Source of the DNA: Antedon mediterranea | Taxonomy: Eukaryota; Echinodermata; Crinoidea; Comatulida; Antedonidae | Assembly (NCBI RefSeq): GCF_964355755.1 | Contig: NC_092676.1 | Location: 15,112,288-15,176,287, forward strand | DNA length: 64,000 nt | Direction of reading: 5' to 3' | Part shown: positions 39,501 through 54,500 of the stretch, in pieces | Layout: each line of letters starts with the position of its first letter | Position numbering within the stretch: position 1 is the stretch's first letter | Program-made: the position numbers and the translations under genes | The notes under the pieces: model-generated | Told to the model about the DNA's origin: nothing | Seen by the model: only the letters and a program-made list of their open reading frames with translations | The model's database searches: none

Positions 39501-42500
39501 CATGTGAGTAAGCTCCTCATTCAAATATTGTTTGATATATGTTCACAAGAATAGTTTATTGTACCTACAGTACCTTCATCTAAGTATTAAAAGCACCTTC
39601 ATGTATAATTATTTTTATTATTTATAAATTTGATATACCTACAATAGCACATCTATAATTCTCATTCTGTATTGCCAATCATTTTTTTTAATGACAAATA
39701 CATTTCTCTATTAAATCATGGAGTAATAATTACTCTATGATTAAACCTAATTCTGTAACCCTTATCATCTTTGGTTTCACCGGTTAGCCCAACAAAAAGA
39801 GTTCAATAGATGACAGTTAAGATTGTTGAACGAGTCTGTTAATGCTAGAGTCTTTGATTCGCCAGTCAGGAAATTCATGGCTAGCAGGAAGCAAACAAAA
39901 CATAAAAAAATAATATAATAACATATAAGCATAATAATATATAGATTTTTGTTTTAAATAAAAAAATGAATAAATTAATTTTAATTAAGTTTAAATTAAA
40001 TAAGGTGCTATATAAATTGGAACCACAATTCTAAGTATATCAATGCAGAATATGCTTCTAAGTTGTAAATTATTATAAATAATCATTGATACATTGTTAC
40101 CTCCACCTAGTAGGTTATATTTTTGTCTGAGATACGAGTGTGTGGTTGTCAGCAGGATAACGTCAAACTAATAGATGGATCTTTACCACATTGAAACCAC
40201 ATATAAATGGAAGACTTTTTTCAATTTTGGTGCAATCCGGACCAGGATCCCTATGGACCACTTTTATTATTTTGATAATAATTTTAGTTAAACGTCAAAA
40301 CTACAAGGTGGATCTTTATCCCGATTCTTGATCCTTTTTCTTGTTTGATTTTGTAATGGTGACCCAATGTCTGCTTAAGGCCTGTGTATACTATTTACAA
40401 CACATGAAACAAAAAAATATTAAATGCTTTCATCCTATAAGATAGATAGAACTACAGGATCAGGTGGGGATCTTTGAACAGGTGGGGACGTAATATTGGC
40501 AGAACTTCATAAAATCACATCACTGTGCTGGGAAAACAGATGCTCTTAAAGATGCCAACATTATTACACTGGTTAAAAACAAAGGAAGCGGGCTTAACAA
40601 CTATAGAGGAACATCACACAAAGTATTTTTGCCAAAACCATTTTGCCATGCTTCTAAACCATAGCTGAACATGTTCTGCCTGAAAGCCGATCTACTGTAG
40701 ATATGGTATTTTCCCTTACATAAATTCATGAAAAGGCCATTGAACAATACCATCCTACATATAATTTTTATCGGCCAGTGTTGGCCGCACCACCCTCAAA
40801 GAAGTTTTAAGAAAATTTGGTTGCCCCGAAACATTACTTTCCATCATCGTAAATGTTCATCAAGGCATGATGCATGCCACTATTCAACATGAAAGCTGTC
40901 AGAAACATTTGCCATACAAAATGGTGTGGAACAAGGTTCTTTTTTGGCATCTTTCTTGCTGCTCTTCTACAATGTGCATACCCTGACCTCACTGGAAATC
41001 TCTTTAAACTTTCACGTTTAAAAGCATGTTCTAACATTAATAAAAAAAAATTCTATATGGAGAGCTGGCAATTGGTAACACTTTTTCAAAACAGGAAGAG
41101 AAAGAAGACATACGAATGCTCCAACAGCTACATAGTAAGACGGATGTTAGAAACAATCATCGATTTCTTCGATCATGATATTTATTTGTATTAGTTTGTT
41201 GAGGAAATATATTATCTAAAGATATTTTTATTATTGAATTGATGTAACAATTTGGCTTAGAAAAAAATAATCAGAGGCTTTGTAGACTACAGTACATACA
41301 CTGTACTCATAGCCACACATATAAATAATGTCATCGTGGCGTTTAATTTTTTACGTACACTGATTGCCTGCAATCTAAACAATAGGTACGCAGTTTTCTG
41401 CCATTGTCCCTTTGTACGAATTGTTCATGGCCCAGCTCACTATAGTATACTTGTGAATACTGTATGGGCTGTGTCATATTACATCTATGGACCAAAATGC
41501 GTAGTTATTTTCCAGGCATAAATCGGCAATTCATTCACAGCTCTTAGAAGTTTTAGATGTACCTTCATACAGCATGAAGGAATGAATTATGTTCACGGTC
41601 TAGTAGTGAGGGTAGAGGGCATGTTTTGGATAAGAGGTGATCGCTGTGAATTAAAGTGGGGTTCACCCCCTGGCTAGAGGCCTGATTATGAAATCATTTA
41701 ATTTGGTTTTGTGTTTTTTGTGGAAAAAATATATGTTTATTAATCATCATTTATCTTTCTGGTATAAAAAGGCCTTTACAGGGGATTCAATTATGTAAAA
41801 ATGATGTTTTGAGTGGTTGTACTGTATTAAACATTGTGTCGCCATTTAAATATTTTTACCAAAATAGATAGTTTTATAAATTCACAAATAATTTGAGTTC
41901 TCAAATGCTGTTCGCACTGTTTATCAACATTTATAAATAGTGTATGTGACGTGTGAGCAATAGAGTCCCATGGTAGTTGCTATGTCTGATGCCATTGCCT
42001 CAGTCGTTCACTGTGAAGGAACTCAACCTTCCTGCAAACTACAGGAACTCATCAATTTAAATTTATAGATTGTCAACTGCTTATATTAATCTGTATATAT
42101 CATGCCTTTGCAGATGAAACTCAGACCGACATGTTGAATTTATAAATGTTATTTCTACTGTATATGGCTGTAACTTTCTATAGTATTTTTGTACTGATTG
42201 ACACCTATCTAATTTTGAAATGGAGTATCATGGTTATTTAATCGCAAAAAATTAAATGATTTGTACATCCTGATGATGAAACTTACACTTAATTCACTTT
42301 ACATAGTACTCCAATGCAAGTTTTATTTTTCTTTGCTTTCCTCATTTCTTTTTATTTTTTTCTACAACGTATGGCCTTGCACAGCCTTGATAAACCCTTG
42401 GGTGAATCAAACGTTTTCCGTGAGAAAACAAAGTATATTATTACTAACCACTGTGAATCATAGTTATTCCAAATATGAAGCCTGATAGATTAGGTCTTTG

Positions 42501-45500
42501 TATTGTGTAGTTGTGCAGTTTATTACATAGCAACATTTTCACATAGAAGGCATGAATTCAAAGTAGTTTGTTAATGTATAATTTAAGCAGTTTTTTAGTT
42601 TATTAAACTCCTAATGCTTCAATTAAGTGTACACTTTATTTTCAGTTAATCAATCAATCAATCAATCAATTTTATTTCTCAAATAAAAACAAAATACCGT
42701 TACATTTTCTAGAAAGAATAGATAATAAATGAGAAAAAGGGGTACCCCACTAGAAGCTTAAGCTTTAAAATGTGGGGTCCAGGCAACATATTTAAAAATA
42801 AGGTAAGGTAAGAAATATATATAATATATGATAATGAACAAAAAAAGACATTTAACTCAACAAATGCAGTTATTATTTAACTTAAGACAGATATATTATT
42901 AACTTAAACAATAATAGTAGAAACAAGGTATTCATGTAATTTGAACTTAAATGAAGATATAAAATTAATCATTTTGAGTTCTTCAGTTAATTTTATAATA
43001 TGTAATTGTCTTATAATACCTGTCATGCTGTTATTTTTTGGACTTGTTAAAGTGTATTTTTGTATTTGTAATTCTGTCCCAGATTGCGCATTAATTAATT
43101 GTTTGAAATTTAAATGATTATGTAGTATAGGAAGTCGTATACACTGGAGGATTTTGTGATATCCTGTCTACTATATTAAATTAACTATTTTATCCCAATC
43201 AGGCCAGATTTGTTTGTTTTTCTACTTGTATTGTTGACATTACAAACTTGCTGTCAACGTTAGCTCTTTAGAAACTTTGTCCCACATTCAATGTATAGCA
43301 ACTTGTGAAAAGGTGTAACAATGCATATAAATATATGTAAACATTTTCAGCATGTTAACAATTTGTGCAAGCAATACACATTTGTGATCAATTTGTGAAA
43401 TGGCACAGTTTAAGCGTGCTGTGATCATGCCAGTGTGGCTAATAGCAAACAGTTCATAAGATAGTATATTTCCTGCACAGTTTCTGAATGATAAATGCAT
43501 AGGTTGCCCATGCAGACCATGTGATCTAGCACAGGGGCATGTGCAGGATTTATTTTTTTGGGGGCTTAAAACGTAAATATTGAGAACTTTGCGAGAGGAG
43601 CAAGCAACAATAGGCTGGGGCTAGGGTACGAAGGCCCGAAAGCGCCAGCGTTTTAGAGAATTTTAGCCTAGGCATACAGAAGTTTTGCTGTAAATTTCCT
43701 AAAGTCTCACTAATAAATACAATTATTGTCCATGATCTAAATATAGAAAATATATGCGAACTGCAAAAGTAGTAAAATGTACCCCACGTATGGACGGGCC
43801 AAGTGGTATGTCGTAGGAAGACTTGGCATGTATGCTCTCTAACTGTAGGCAAAAATGATTTTGCACAAAATAAAAAAAAAATTGATGATTTCAAACTTGT
43901 CCATAAACATGTTCCTTATGGATAAGTAGGCCTATACGTTTATGTTTGTTTGCCTAAGTTCTCTATTGTTATTGAACTTACTGTATCATTATGTCAACCA
44001 CTATTTTTTTACCCAATTGCATGTGACTCTTTAGAACATGCATATGACTAGTTTGACTAACACTTTCTTTTTACAAATGCTATATATTTCATAGAATTAT
44101 GCCTGAAGTGATTTGCTTCTTAGCTTTATTTTAATATTTGCTTTTTAATAACATTTTAATACATTTTAAGAAAATTAGGATTTTATTAATACTGTAGCAT
44201 GTTTGTAAATTCTACTTGTTTATTGGGAAACGGTGCTACAATGTGACATAGTACTGATCATTGTTGCATGATAATTGGTGCTTTAGTATATAAAATTTGG
44301 CGTAACATAGAGGGAGAAAATGTAAGCTTAAATATAAAAGGCAATAGTAATGAACTAGTATGAACTAGAAGAATAAATTTGTTTGTACTTACCATTATAG
44401 TGTATACAATGATTTAAATAATGTCCTTAATAAAATTCACCATTAAAATCCAAATTGTATTTGTGGACTTCAGTTATATCACACTATTGCAACACAAAGC
44501 AAAGTAATGTTAAAATTAGTTTGTAATAGTCTTCAAATGTGCGGTCAAATTCAAATTTCCCCTGATTTAGTTTGGTGAATTATGATTCATCGTTGTGGGC
44601 GGAGCATATTTATGATCGGGAAGCCTGTAGCTACCTGTAACGTGCCAATTCCTACTTCTAATTTACAGTATATATTATCAAAAATTTAAATAGTATAGAT
44701 AATAAAGTAGGTGAGGTATATACAGTATTTATTTAAGGTTTTAATTATAAAATAAAAATAATACTGGTTAAAAGTAAACTGTAACATACCATACGTTTTA
44801 AAGATATTGATCCTGTGAATAAACTGTTTTAATTAAATGGTCTTCAGATTTGACCTTTTTCATGTTTTATTGGTATTTTAAATACTTTTTATTATTTCTG
44901 TATTTTAGTATGAAATAACTAAATTCTGATTTAAATGTATCTGTTTATTTGTATACAAAACAAATTAAGCATACAATGGTTTTTGAATATTAAGAATTTA
45001 ACATTTAGGAATGGATGTATGTTTCTTTAACGTACTATCATCAAATTCTAGTAATTAACTATTCATAGAAAACAAACTGCTTCGAAAAATAAGTATTGAA
45101 ATGTGTAGATAGTGCATATTCTAATTTTGACTTCCTTCAGTTAATAATGCCATGAGTCAGTCTATGTACTTTACTGGATACCTGTGTTTCATTGATAACC
45201 AATCCTTGTCTATAATACTTTATAATCTCTACAAATACATTTTTTATACTATATTTTCTAAAATTTAATATGTAATAATGTGCACATTATTGCAAATGTT
45301 GATTTCCATATCAGATAAAACATTTTGAAAACATGAAGCTGACTATAGTTTAAAGTTAAGTTATTGCATTCTGTTAATAAATATTATTAATTATAACCAT
45401 TTCACTATATTTCCCAATTTCTGTAAAAACAACTGTATATTTTTATACCAATTTGAGCATACTGTGTATATACAGTATATTATTTTTTATTAATCAGTGT

Positions 45501-48500
45501 TTTTTTGCAATTTCAGATTTTAGAAGAAGCATTTGAGCTACGTAAAAAGAGAGAAACTGAGATAGCCCCAAAGAAGCACGTCAAGTTTCAAAAGCCATTG
45601 AAATTATTCACGTATGCATTATACCCCTTGTACACCGCCGAGCTTAATAGAAACCTGTGCTATGTCCCGATAAATTTCCTTTTCACACCTGATTCATTAA
45701 CCTGGGAATAACGCGTGTTTTGTGTATTTACACTGCAAAAACCAACCATGTAAATATCGCCCTCTCTTGCATGAAGAGACACCCTAGCAACGGTCTGCTC
45801 ATTATACCTCCTACAAGTCTACTGGTGAAGAATAATATTTCTTGAAATAAAAATGAATAAAAAATAACCATACGTTTTATTTTATTAAATAAGCAAATAA
45901 ACAACCTTGTCCATGATGAGAAATTGTTGCATAAACTAATAAACCATTTATGAAACAAATCTAAAGATATGCAAGTAGAAAATACACAAGTCTTCTGCAT
46001 CTCGTCTGAAATGTCAACATCAGTAGTTTCCACAAAAGATTCAACAGTTCTCAAGAACATCTACCATAAAGTTCATGTTGTCATTCTTAAAGGTTAAATT
46101 ATGATTTAGTTTGTGTTCAAGCTTTAAAGCCATGTTATGATTATTCGGCATACCTTCTCTTATCTTAAAGGGCAGAGGCATTTCGTAGTGATCATCTGTA
46201 CGCTGAACTACATTAGAGTCCATGATATCCATGAATTTACGATCATCGGCTGACATTGCAGATTAACCAGGCTTATCGTCATTAAAATTTTGTTCATACA
46301 ATATCAAAATCATCTCTTTAGCAGTAGTTTGACTTACCAAACGATTCTTCGGTGATACATTTGAGTCCTTTTCCGAAGCAACCATGTGATTAGACACCGA
46401 CACTTCCGGAACCTTTTGGCACACGGTGCCCACGACACCCCATCCAAGAGCTGATAGTTGTCCATGTGGCTAAACTTGCGACATGACCGGATGATTTGCT
46501 ATGCATAGTTGACGAAAGTAGATTGGTTTTATTCCCCTCCAACTTTAGTTTCTCAGCAATGCTATCTGAAATAAAACAAGTATTAGACTGGGGGTCCAAA
46601 ATACAATAGATTAGAATTTCATTTTGTGGGCATCGAGAACTTCGAAGCCAAACAGGCACTATCATAAAAGTACTTGATGATTTACTTGTAACGGAGGTGC
46701 ACAAAGACCTATTAACTTTATCTAGCCTTTATCGTTTTGCTCAAAAATATGCAAGCTTGATAAATGTTTGTTTTTACAATGTTTACATGTCATAGCATTG
46801 GAGCACTGGTATGCTAGATGTTCATTAGTCATACCACATCCGTAACATAACTTGTGTTCACACAGATACTGCGTTTGGTCACGTCTTGTCAGCTTATTAA
46901 AACCTTCGCATTCATCTATATGATGGTCCTTAGCGCAATACGTACAGGTCATGTTCACTTTGGTGGCAAATGATTGAGATGTTCGTTGGCGTTGTGTAGT
47001 ATACTTCTTCTCTGGTTCATCAATCCGTGGTACAGTTGGTTGTTGAATAAACATTGGTACATTGGCTTCATCAGCCCTTGCTCTGACAAAACCTGCAAAT
47101 ATTTCAAAACTTAGAAAAGAGTCAACATTAGCATTAGATTGTACAATATTTCGCCACTATTTTCTATGAAATAAGGTACCTTCTTTATTAGTTTAAGGTT
47201 CTCTTGAGGGTAATCTAAAACTCCCAAATCCGTAATCTTTTGTTTAGCTACCATGATTTCGTTAAAAAAATCTGAAAATACTCCAAGACCAGGCGCATCT
47301 CTTGGTTGAATCTTTGGCCAACTTTCTAACTTGTACAAAAAGAAATAACACGTCGGTACAGGAATTGTCATAGCTTCAGGTGAGGTAATTATTGGCAATG
47401 ATATAGTAGGAACTGTCATATATGAAGTAGATGCAATCACGATGCAACAACCCCAGGTATTGGCGCATACTGCCCAAATGAAGATATCGTTGATGGCCGT
47501 TTATACGTATTGTAATGTTGTGTTGCAAAAGTAGCACTAACTGAATTATGTTCAACAGACGATATCTTCTCGGGAATGTTATCAACATATTGTTGAATAT
47601 CATCTGTAGATTGTGTAGGTAATTCGTCTAAGTACTCCATAAATGAGGTAACGGATTTAGAATCTAATTGTTTTACCGTACTTTGATCGGCGTCCAACTT
47701 GGCAAGTTCCTTTTCCTGCTGAAGTTTCCTTAATTTGGTTTCATTGTCAAGGTGCAAATGTTTCAACCGCATTTCTTCTTCCAGCTCCACTTTAACAGAC
47801 ACTTTTTGTTCTTCCAAGTTCAATAATTTCTCCTTTATGTAAAATGTAAAAAAGAACAAGTTCGCATAGACCGCGTAGATTTTCTGGCTGCACTTGTTCC
47901 GAATGAACGAGATGAATTTCTAGATGAATCCCAATTTTCCTGTGCCAACTCCATCCTATATTGGTTTCCTTTTTCAGTTTGAGCAGGCACCTTCCTCAAA
48001 TTGTATCCACCTTAACCAAACTGCGAATCGTCTTCCGTTCCGCAACACAGATGAAACAATTTGATTAGTTTCCGCACTGCAGGTTTCGTCCCGGGTTGAC
48101 TTGATGCTGAATACATTCCGCATCACTTACTGGGTTGTTCAGCGACCCGGGTACATTTTTACATCGTTTACCCTGTCCAACATTTCCGCATTTCAGTGTC
48201 CCGGGTACGACTCCAGTTACAGAATTCCGGATCAACTCCGTAATTTTGCTGGCGGTGTAAAAGGGGTATTAGTTTCTTTTTAATTTAACATTTCAATATA
48301 TGTTTAATGTTTCTGTATTACTTAACTAAATTTTGAAGTAATAACATTGTTTTATTTTGTAGTAATAAAGGAAGGTAAACTGAATATTTTATAAACGGTT
48401 CATTTAAATTGTTTTCGTTATTTCTGTTTAATTAATAACTCAAACTCTTGAAAAAGATTGATAGTATAGATCATTGTGTAAAAAGATTGATTGTTTTTTA

Positions 48501-51500
48501 GATGGAAGTGTCTTGGGGATTGCTTAATATCTCTGTATGAATATGTAGAACATGCTGAAAGTTTTGTAAGTATTCAAACTAAATCGTGTATTGAGCTTTG
48601 AATCATTTATAAAACAAAACTGAATTTTACCAAATACATGGAAAAAAGTCTTGGTAAATCCAAGACCTTGAGAGTGTTTTTTAATATTGTGCACTTATTC
48701 GAAAACAGTGTAGTTATTCAAGCACTTACAATATGTAGCAATTTTTTCATGAAAATATCTAAAAATGAGACTTGTTTCTCATCACAATCAGATTGGCCAG
48801 GCTTGTTAATTGACAGATTGAAAAGGTTAAAAGAAACAAAATAGAATCAACCGGTTTAATTATCAAAAATATCAGAGATTAAAAAAAAACAGAATTTAAT
48901 TTTGTTTTAAAACAGTGTCAGTTTAAAATCTTCCATTGAGCTTTACTTGTGCTGCTTTGATGATATCCTAATCTTTAAAATAAGCTCAAGAAAAGTATGC
49001 TCACAGAAAAAAAACAAACAAAAAGGTTCTACTTCTCCTAATATTATGTTTTGTTTATTTAGAAATGTATTTAAATAAGTAAATAAGTATGTATTTTGTA
49101 ATAATTATTAGTTTTGAATCATGTAATAAAAGCTTTATATAATTTTTGATGTTTTTGGAAACTTTTTTAATTTTCAGAGTTTTAGTAGTGGACTTGACCT
49201 TGCCAGTTGTTTGAATAAGAAGGGTAAGTATTGTTGGATTACCAAGTTTACCCTTATCCAATTATAATTGATTGTGAATTATATATATATATATATATAT
49301 CTACAAACATTAAATAACAGTTTCTGTTATTTGCTGAGTAACACAGCTTGATATTACAGAGTTAATTCCATTTACCTTGATTTACCTTGACATGGTTATT
49401 GGCCATTTTTCTTTTACATGGGTTTATATATTTAGAAAGTAATTATTGTATAATGCTTTTAAATATTACCCTCTAATATGTAATGACTCATAAATGCCAT
49501 ATTAAAGTGTTAGTATATTTTAGTAACGTTTAATAAATTATCAGTTAGAAAAATAATGTCTGTGCTTATATTTCCATATCTAGCTGAAATAAAATAATCT
49601 CTATTTAAAAACAGTTAAAGTTGTTGATATAGGTTACTTCGTTTTATTTTCATATGTCTAATTTTGCTTTTTGCTTACTTGACAATATAGCTTCTTGTTT
49701 GTAAAATAATAAATCAACTATCCTAAAAATTACAGATAGTAACTTAGTTAATGTCTTGACATATTTAGACCATTTACAAAATTAGAAGGTGACAAAGGTC
49801 TAGGACTTTATTTAGGAGAGAACATCTCAACTGTTCTATAGGATAATTTGACAGCAATTAAGGAACAACATGGGATATGTGCTAAAATTGCTATCCATGG
49901 ATGAAAATGTCCAAAATCAGTGTCAAAGGTTAAAAATGTGTGGTTTTTATTATATTTGGTCTAATACATACATAATACAGCGAAAAAAATGGCCGGAATT
50001 GCTTTTACTGACCCAAAATATGTATTGAAAAAAAGACATTTTCGGGGTTAATTAGACAACCTGTATTTTTTTATATTATATATTATATTATTACTGATGC
50101 TTCATATTCTTAATTGTTCTTATTACTTTTTGTAACCATGTTAAAGGGCCAACTGAAACAGGTTGGTCCTCATTTTATGCTTCGTATTAATTGTATGGCA
50201 TTTGATGAAATAAATGTTTGTTGAATTGTTGTTGTATGGTATCAAATGAAAGCCCACAGAATACACCTAGATTGACTTTCATTCAATAGTTGTTAATTCT
50301 AGAATATTGTTGGTACTTTGGTACACATAAAGTAGATTACTAAATGTGCAAGATATGTTCTGTGATATATATATTTCTATATTTGTTTCTTTTTGTCTGT
50401 TTTGTTATTGCGTCGCTTTCTAGGTGACACCACCATCTTTTGAAAATAAATGTTTGATTTTTTTTTGTAGATGATTTACCTTTCTCTCAGCAAGATATGG
50501 ACATTGAGGTTAAAGAATCTGCTGTGAAAGAAAATGAAGAAAAAGAAGCAGTGCATCAAACATCAAGTGATGATCCTACTACTGATATGGCAATAAGCTC
50601 CATATCAAACATGAGTTCTCTAACATCCACCATGCCTACATCTATTTCAGATACCCAGAGAGGTAAATACTCAACTTAAAAAAAATCCTTTTATTTCTGT
50701 GTTGTAAATAAGCTCTTACAGGCTGTTAGTTTATAATTTATATTTCCAATTTATTTGACTGTATGATTTTAGTAACAACTTCAAAGTAGCTTTTAGCATT
50801 AGGGAGTTGGTAATTGGTCAGATGTTTGGCCTACTGTGATGTAAAGTAATTGTATTGTACGGCAAGTATATTTGAGAATACTAATTAAGTGATTCTTAGG
50901 TGTGTTCACTAGTATTCTCATATGTACTAAAGTACAATTACGTCATGGTAGGACAAACATCTGACCATTTATTACTAATCATTACTATCGTGATGTACAG
51001 TAATAACAATTGCAATTAAAACAATATAAGAAATCTTATTACTCAAAGCTAACTGGAGTCAATTAATAGCCTTAGAGGTGTTAAGAAAATACTTTGTAAG
51101 ATGCTGTGGTATTTATGCTAACTTTGTCTTGACCTCATGGATATCAAGCCCAATTATATTATTTGTAGTACTGACAATCATACCACTGTATCTTGTACTG
51201 TACCTTCTATTTGGTGTATATCACTATTAGATAACTATATAAACCTGAGTAGATTCTTCTCATTTGATTGGAGGCAGTATCTTATTCAATCAGTGAGTGG
51301 GTTGACTGTAAAACCTGAAATTATAGCTGATACGGTAGTTGAATCGATGGCGGCCAATCAAATAACCATTACTTGACATTGCAGCTAACAATTTCATAGT
51401 AGCAAACTGGTTAGAGTTGTTGATTGGATGCTTTTAATCATTATTTTGAGAATGCCAATTAGCCATATTTTAAATTGAGTTGTAGCAGAAGCAGGTATTA

Positions 51501-54500
51501 ATGGTCAGAGCTTGTAGATGTTAGGTAATTGAGTTGTAGCAGAAGCAGGTATTAATGGTCAGAGCTTGTAGATGTTAGGTAATTGAGTTGTAGCAGAAGC
51601 AGGTATTAATGGTCAGAGCTTGTAGATGCTAGGTAATTGAGTTGTAGCAGAAGCAGGTATTAATGGCCAAGCTTGTAGATGATAGGTAATTGAGTTGTAG
51701 CAGAAGCAAGTATTAATGGTCAGAGCTTGTAGATGCTAGGTGGAAGAACCATAAATTGCACAAATATGAAAACCCGATTTTGAGCCAGTGAGTGGCCATT
51801 GAGGACAAATTAATTAAAAGACATACCTTTTATTGCTGTTAGACAGGATGCTGTTTATCATCATATCCAGCAATTACACTTAAACCAGATAGCAGATGAA
51901 GTTCCTGTTCAAATAAAATTAGAATTAATCATCGTTTTACAAACTACTATAACTTAATACAAATGACTCTCAAAGATTAAGTGACAGTCAAAATATTACA
52001 AAACATTTTGTTACAAATGTTAATATCAATGTGTATGACCATAATCTATTCATAGTTTCTCGCTCTGTATTATCAAGAATAATTTATTAGGATTGTTTTA
52101 ATAACATAAATGATACTCTTTTTTTTAGTATCACAGACAATTACAATGGAGACTGACCATGATTATGCAAGTCCTAGTATAAACATAGAGAAAAGCAAGA
52201 AAGGGCCAAAGAGAAAGAGAGGTCCAGGGGATGAACCAGCCCCTGGTAAACGTCGGTCTGCTAGAGTAAGCTTAAGACTCAAATCAAAATTGTTCAAACG
52301 AGAAATGATATGAAAACTTATTTACATAAGAGTTAAGACAGACTATAATTTAGTTAAAGTTGCATACACTGCAAGCCTGAATTTAGTGTTGTGTTGCGAG
52401 AAAGTGTAAAGAATATAAAGTGTTCAAAATTTACTGTGTGCTTTAGTTGATGGAGCTGGTGAAATTTGATGTGGCTAGTGCAATTGTGCATACTCTTGAT
52501 GTCTAAAACATCAAGTAGCACAAAATTTCATCATCATCATCATGATAGGATCAATAACTCTCATCATCTTTATCGTCATTATCATCATTATCATCAACAC
52601 AGCGAAGACAAATATTCTGCCCTAGTCCGCATATTTTTTTAGAATTTTTATTTCTTTTAAAAGGTGCGGAACACTACTACCAAAAAGAAGGAAGAAGTTG
52701 TTAATTATCAAACACGCTTAAGAGGGTTTCTTCCATCGAGTCTGTAAGCAATTAACAATTTTTTTTTACTTCCACAAAAAAATGATATAAACAATTATAG
52801 ATAAAATGAATGCATTTGATTACAGTTGAAATACTGAATGTTTAATGGATGCAATTTATCATTGAATGGAAATAGACCTGCTTATCTTCATCCACGTACT
52901 GAAAATATTCTTTACTTTATTTCATTTGTATATAATGGGTGATCTTTTCAATAATATAAGATTTTTCCTCTTGTTCAGTACACAACGCACAAAACAATTT
53001 CATAATTCAAAACATTGTTATATCTGCAATTGGTGAATGTTTTAAATTGGTTTCAGTAAATTGAAAACTTTTTAATTTTATGAACTCAATAACATCATGA
53101 TGAAAAACATAGCCATAGCTTGTGACTTAAATCAATATAACACATCACACGAATTGATATAGTTTAAACGAACAATATATTGCAGAATGAATTGCAGTCC
53201 TTTAAAGAGCAACAACTGAAAGTAATAAAAACTGCGTTTTACTTTTTGGAAAATAACTTTAATTTTCCGAAAGATTGTAGCTATAAAGTATTGAAATGAT
53301 GACAATTGTTGTTTGTATAATACTGTACTAGGAGGAATGTTGATGATATTGATGAGAGTAGTCAAGATAGTTGTATTATGAATGATGACAAGGTGATTAC
53401 TGCTGAACCATTGGTACCATCGTCTACAGGTATGATATTAAGTTTGCTCTCAATAGGTGGAGATTTTATCTTTAAAGAATTCTCTTGATTTTAGATGATT
53501 TGATTTTTATTATATGTTTGCACTGTTGTGTAGTTTAATACATTGGTGTACCCTAGCCATATCATGTACCATGCTTTATTTTCTTTCTCCATTCAAATGG
53601 TTGAAGGTGGTATTGCATGGCCAGCAATTTATAAAATGGTTGTACAACATGGTAGACATGATGTTGCGCAACAGGAAACCCACCTGCAGAATGTGTAGTC
53701 TATATTACTGCTCTGCTCCATGACCAAAATCTGAGCTTCAAATATGTGCATGGCATTGAAAATGGACGCAGTGAATTACAAAACATAACTGTCAATCTTG
53801 TGAGAATATCCCGTCCATTTGTGTGTGATTCTCAAAAACTATTAATTGACATGTTGGTTGAAATGTCTATTCTGACAAAAGTATAAAATTGTGAACCCTG
53901 TCCATTGGCCCGACATCATAGATAAATAATGGTGTTGGCCTTTTTGTTCCTCTTGTTTATGTGGCATGTTTGAGACAGGTATGCTATGTATAAGACGCGA
54001 GTGAATCCGATTTTCATTTTGTCTACCTATCTTCAAAACCTTTGTCTACCTATCTTCAAAACCTTTGTCTACCTATCTTCAAAACCCTTGTCTACCTATC
54101 TTCAAAACCCTTGTCTACCTATCTTTAAAACCTTTGTCTACCTATCTTCAAAACCCTTGTCTACCTATCTTCAAAACCCTTGTCTACCTATCTTCAAAAC
54201 CTTTGTCTACCTATCTTCAAAACCCTTGTCTACCTATCTTCAAAACCCTTGTCTACCTATCTTCAAAACCTTTGTCTACCTATCTTCAAAACTCTTGTCT
54301 ACCTATCTTTAAAACCCTTGTCTACCTATCTTTAAAACCCTTGTCTACCTATCTTCAAAACCCTTGTCTACCTATCTTCAAAACCTTTGTCTACCTATCT
54401 TCAAAACCTTTGTCTACCTATCTTCAAAACCCTTGTCTACCTATCTTCAAAACCCTTGTCTACCTATCTTCAAAACCTTTGTCTACCTATCTTCAAAACC

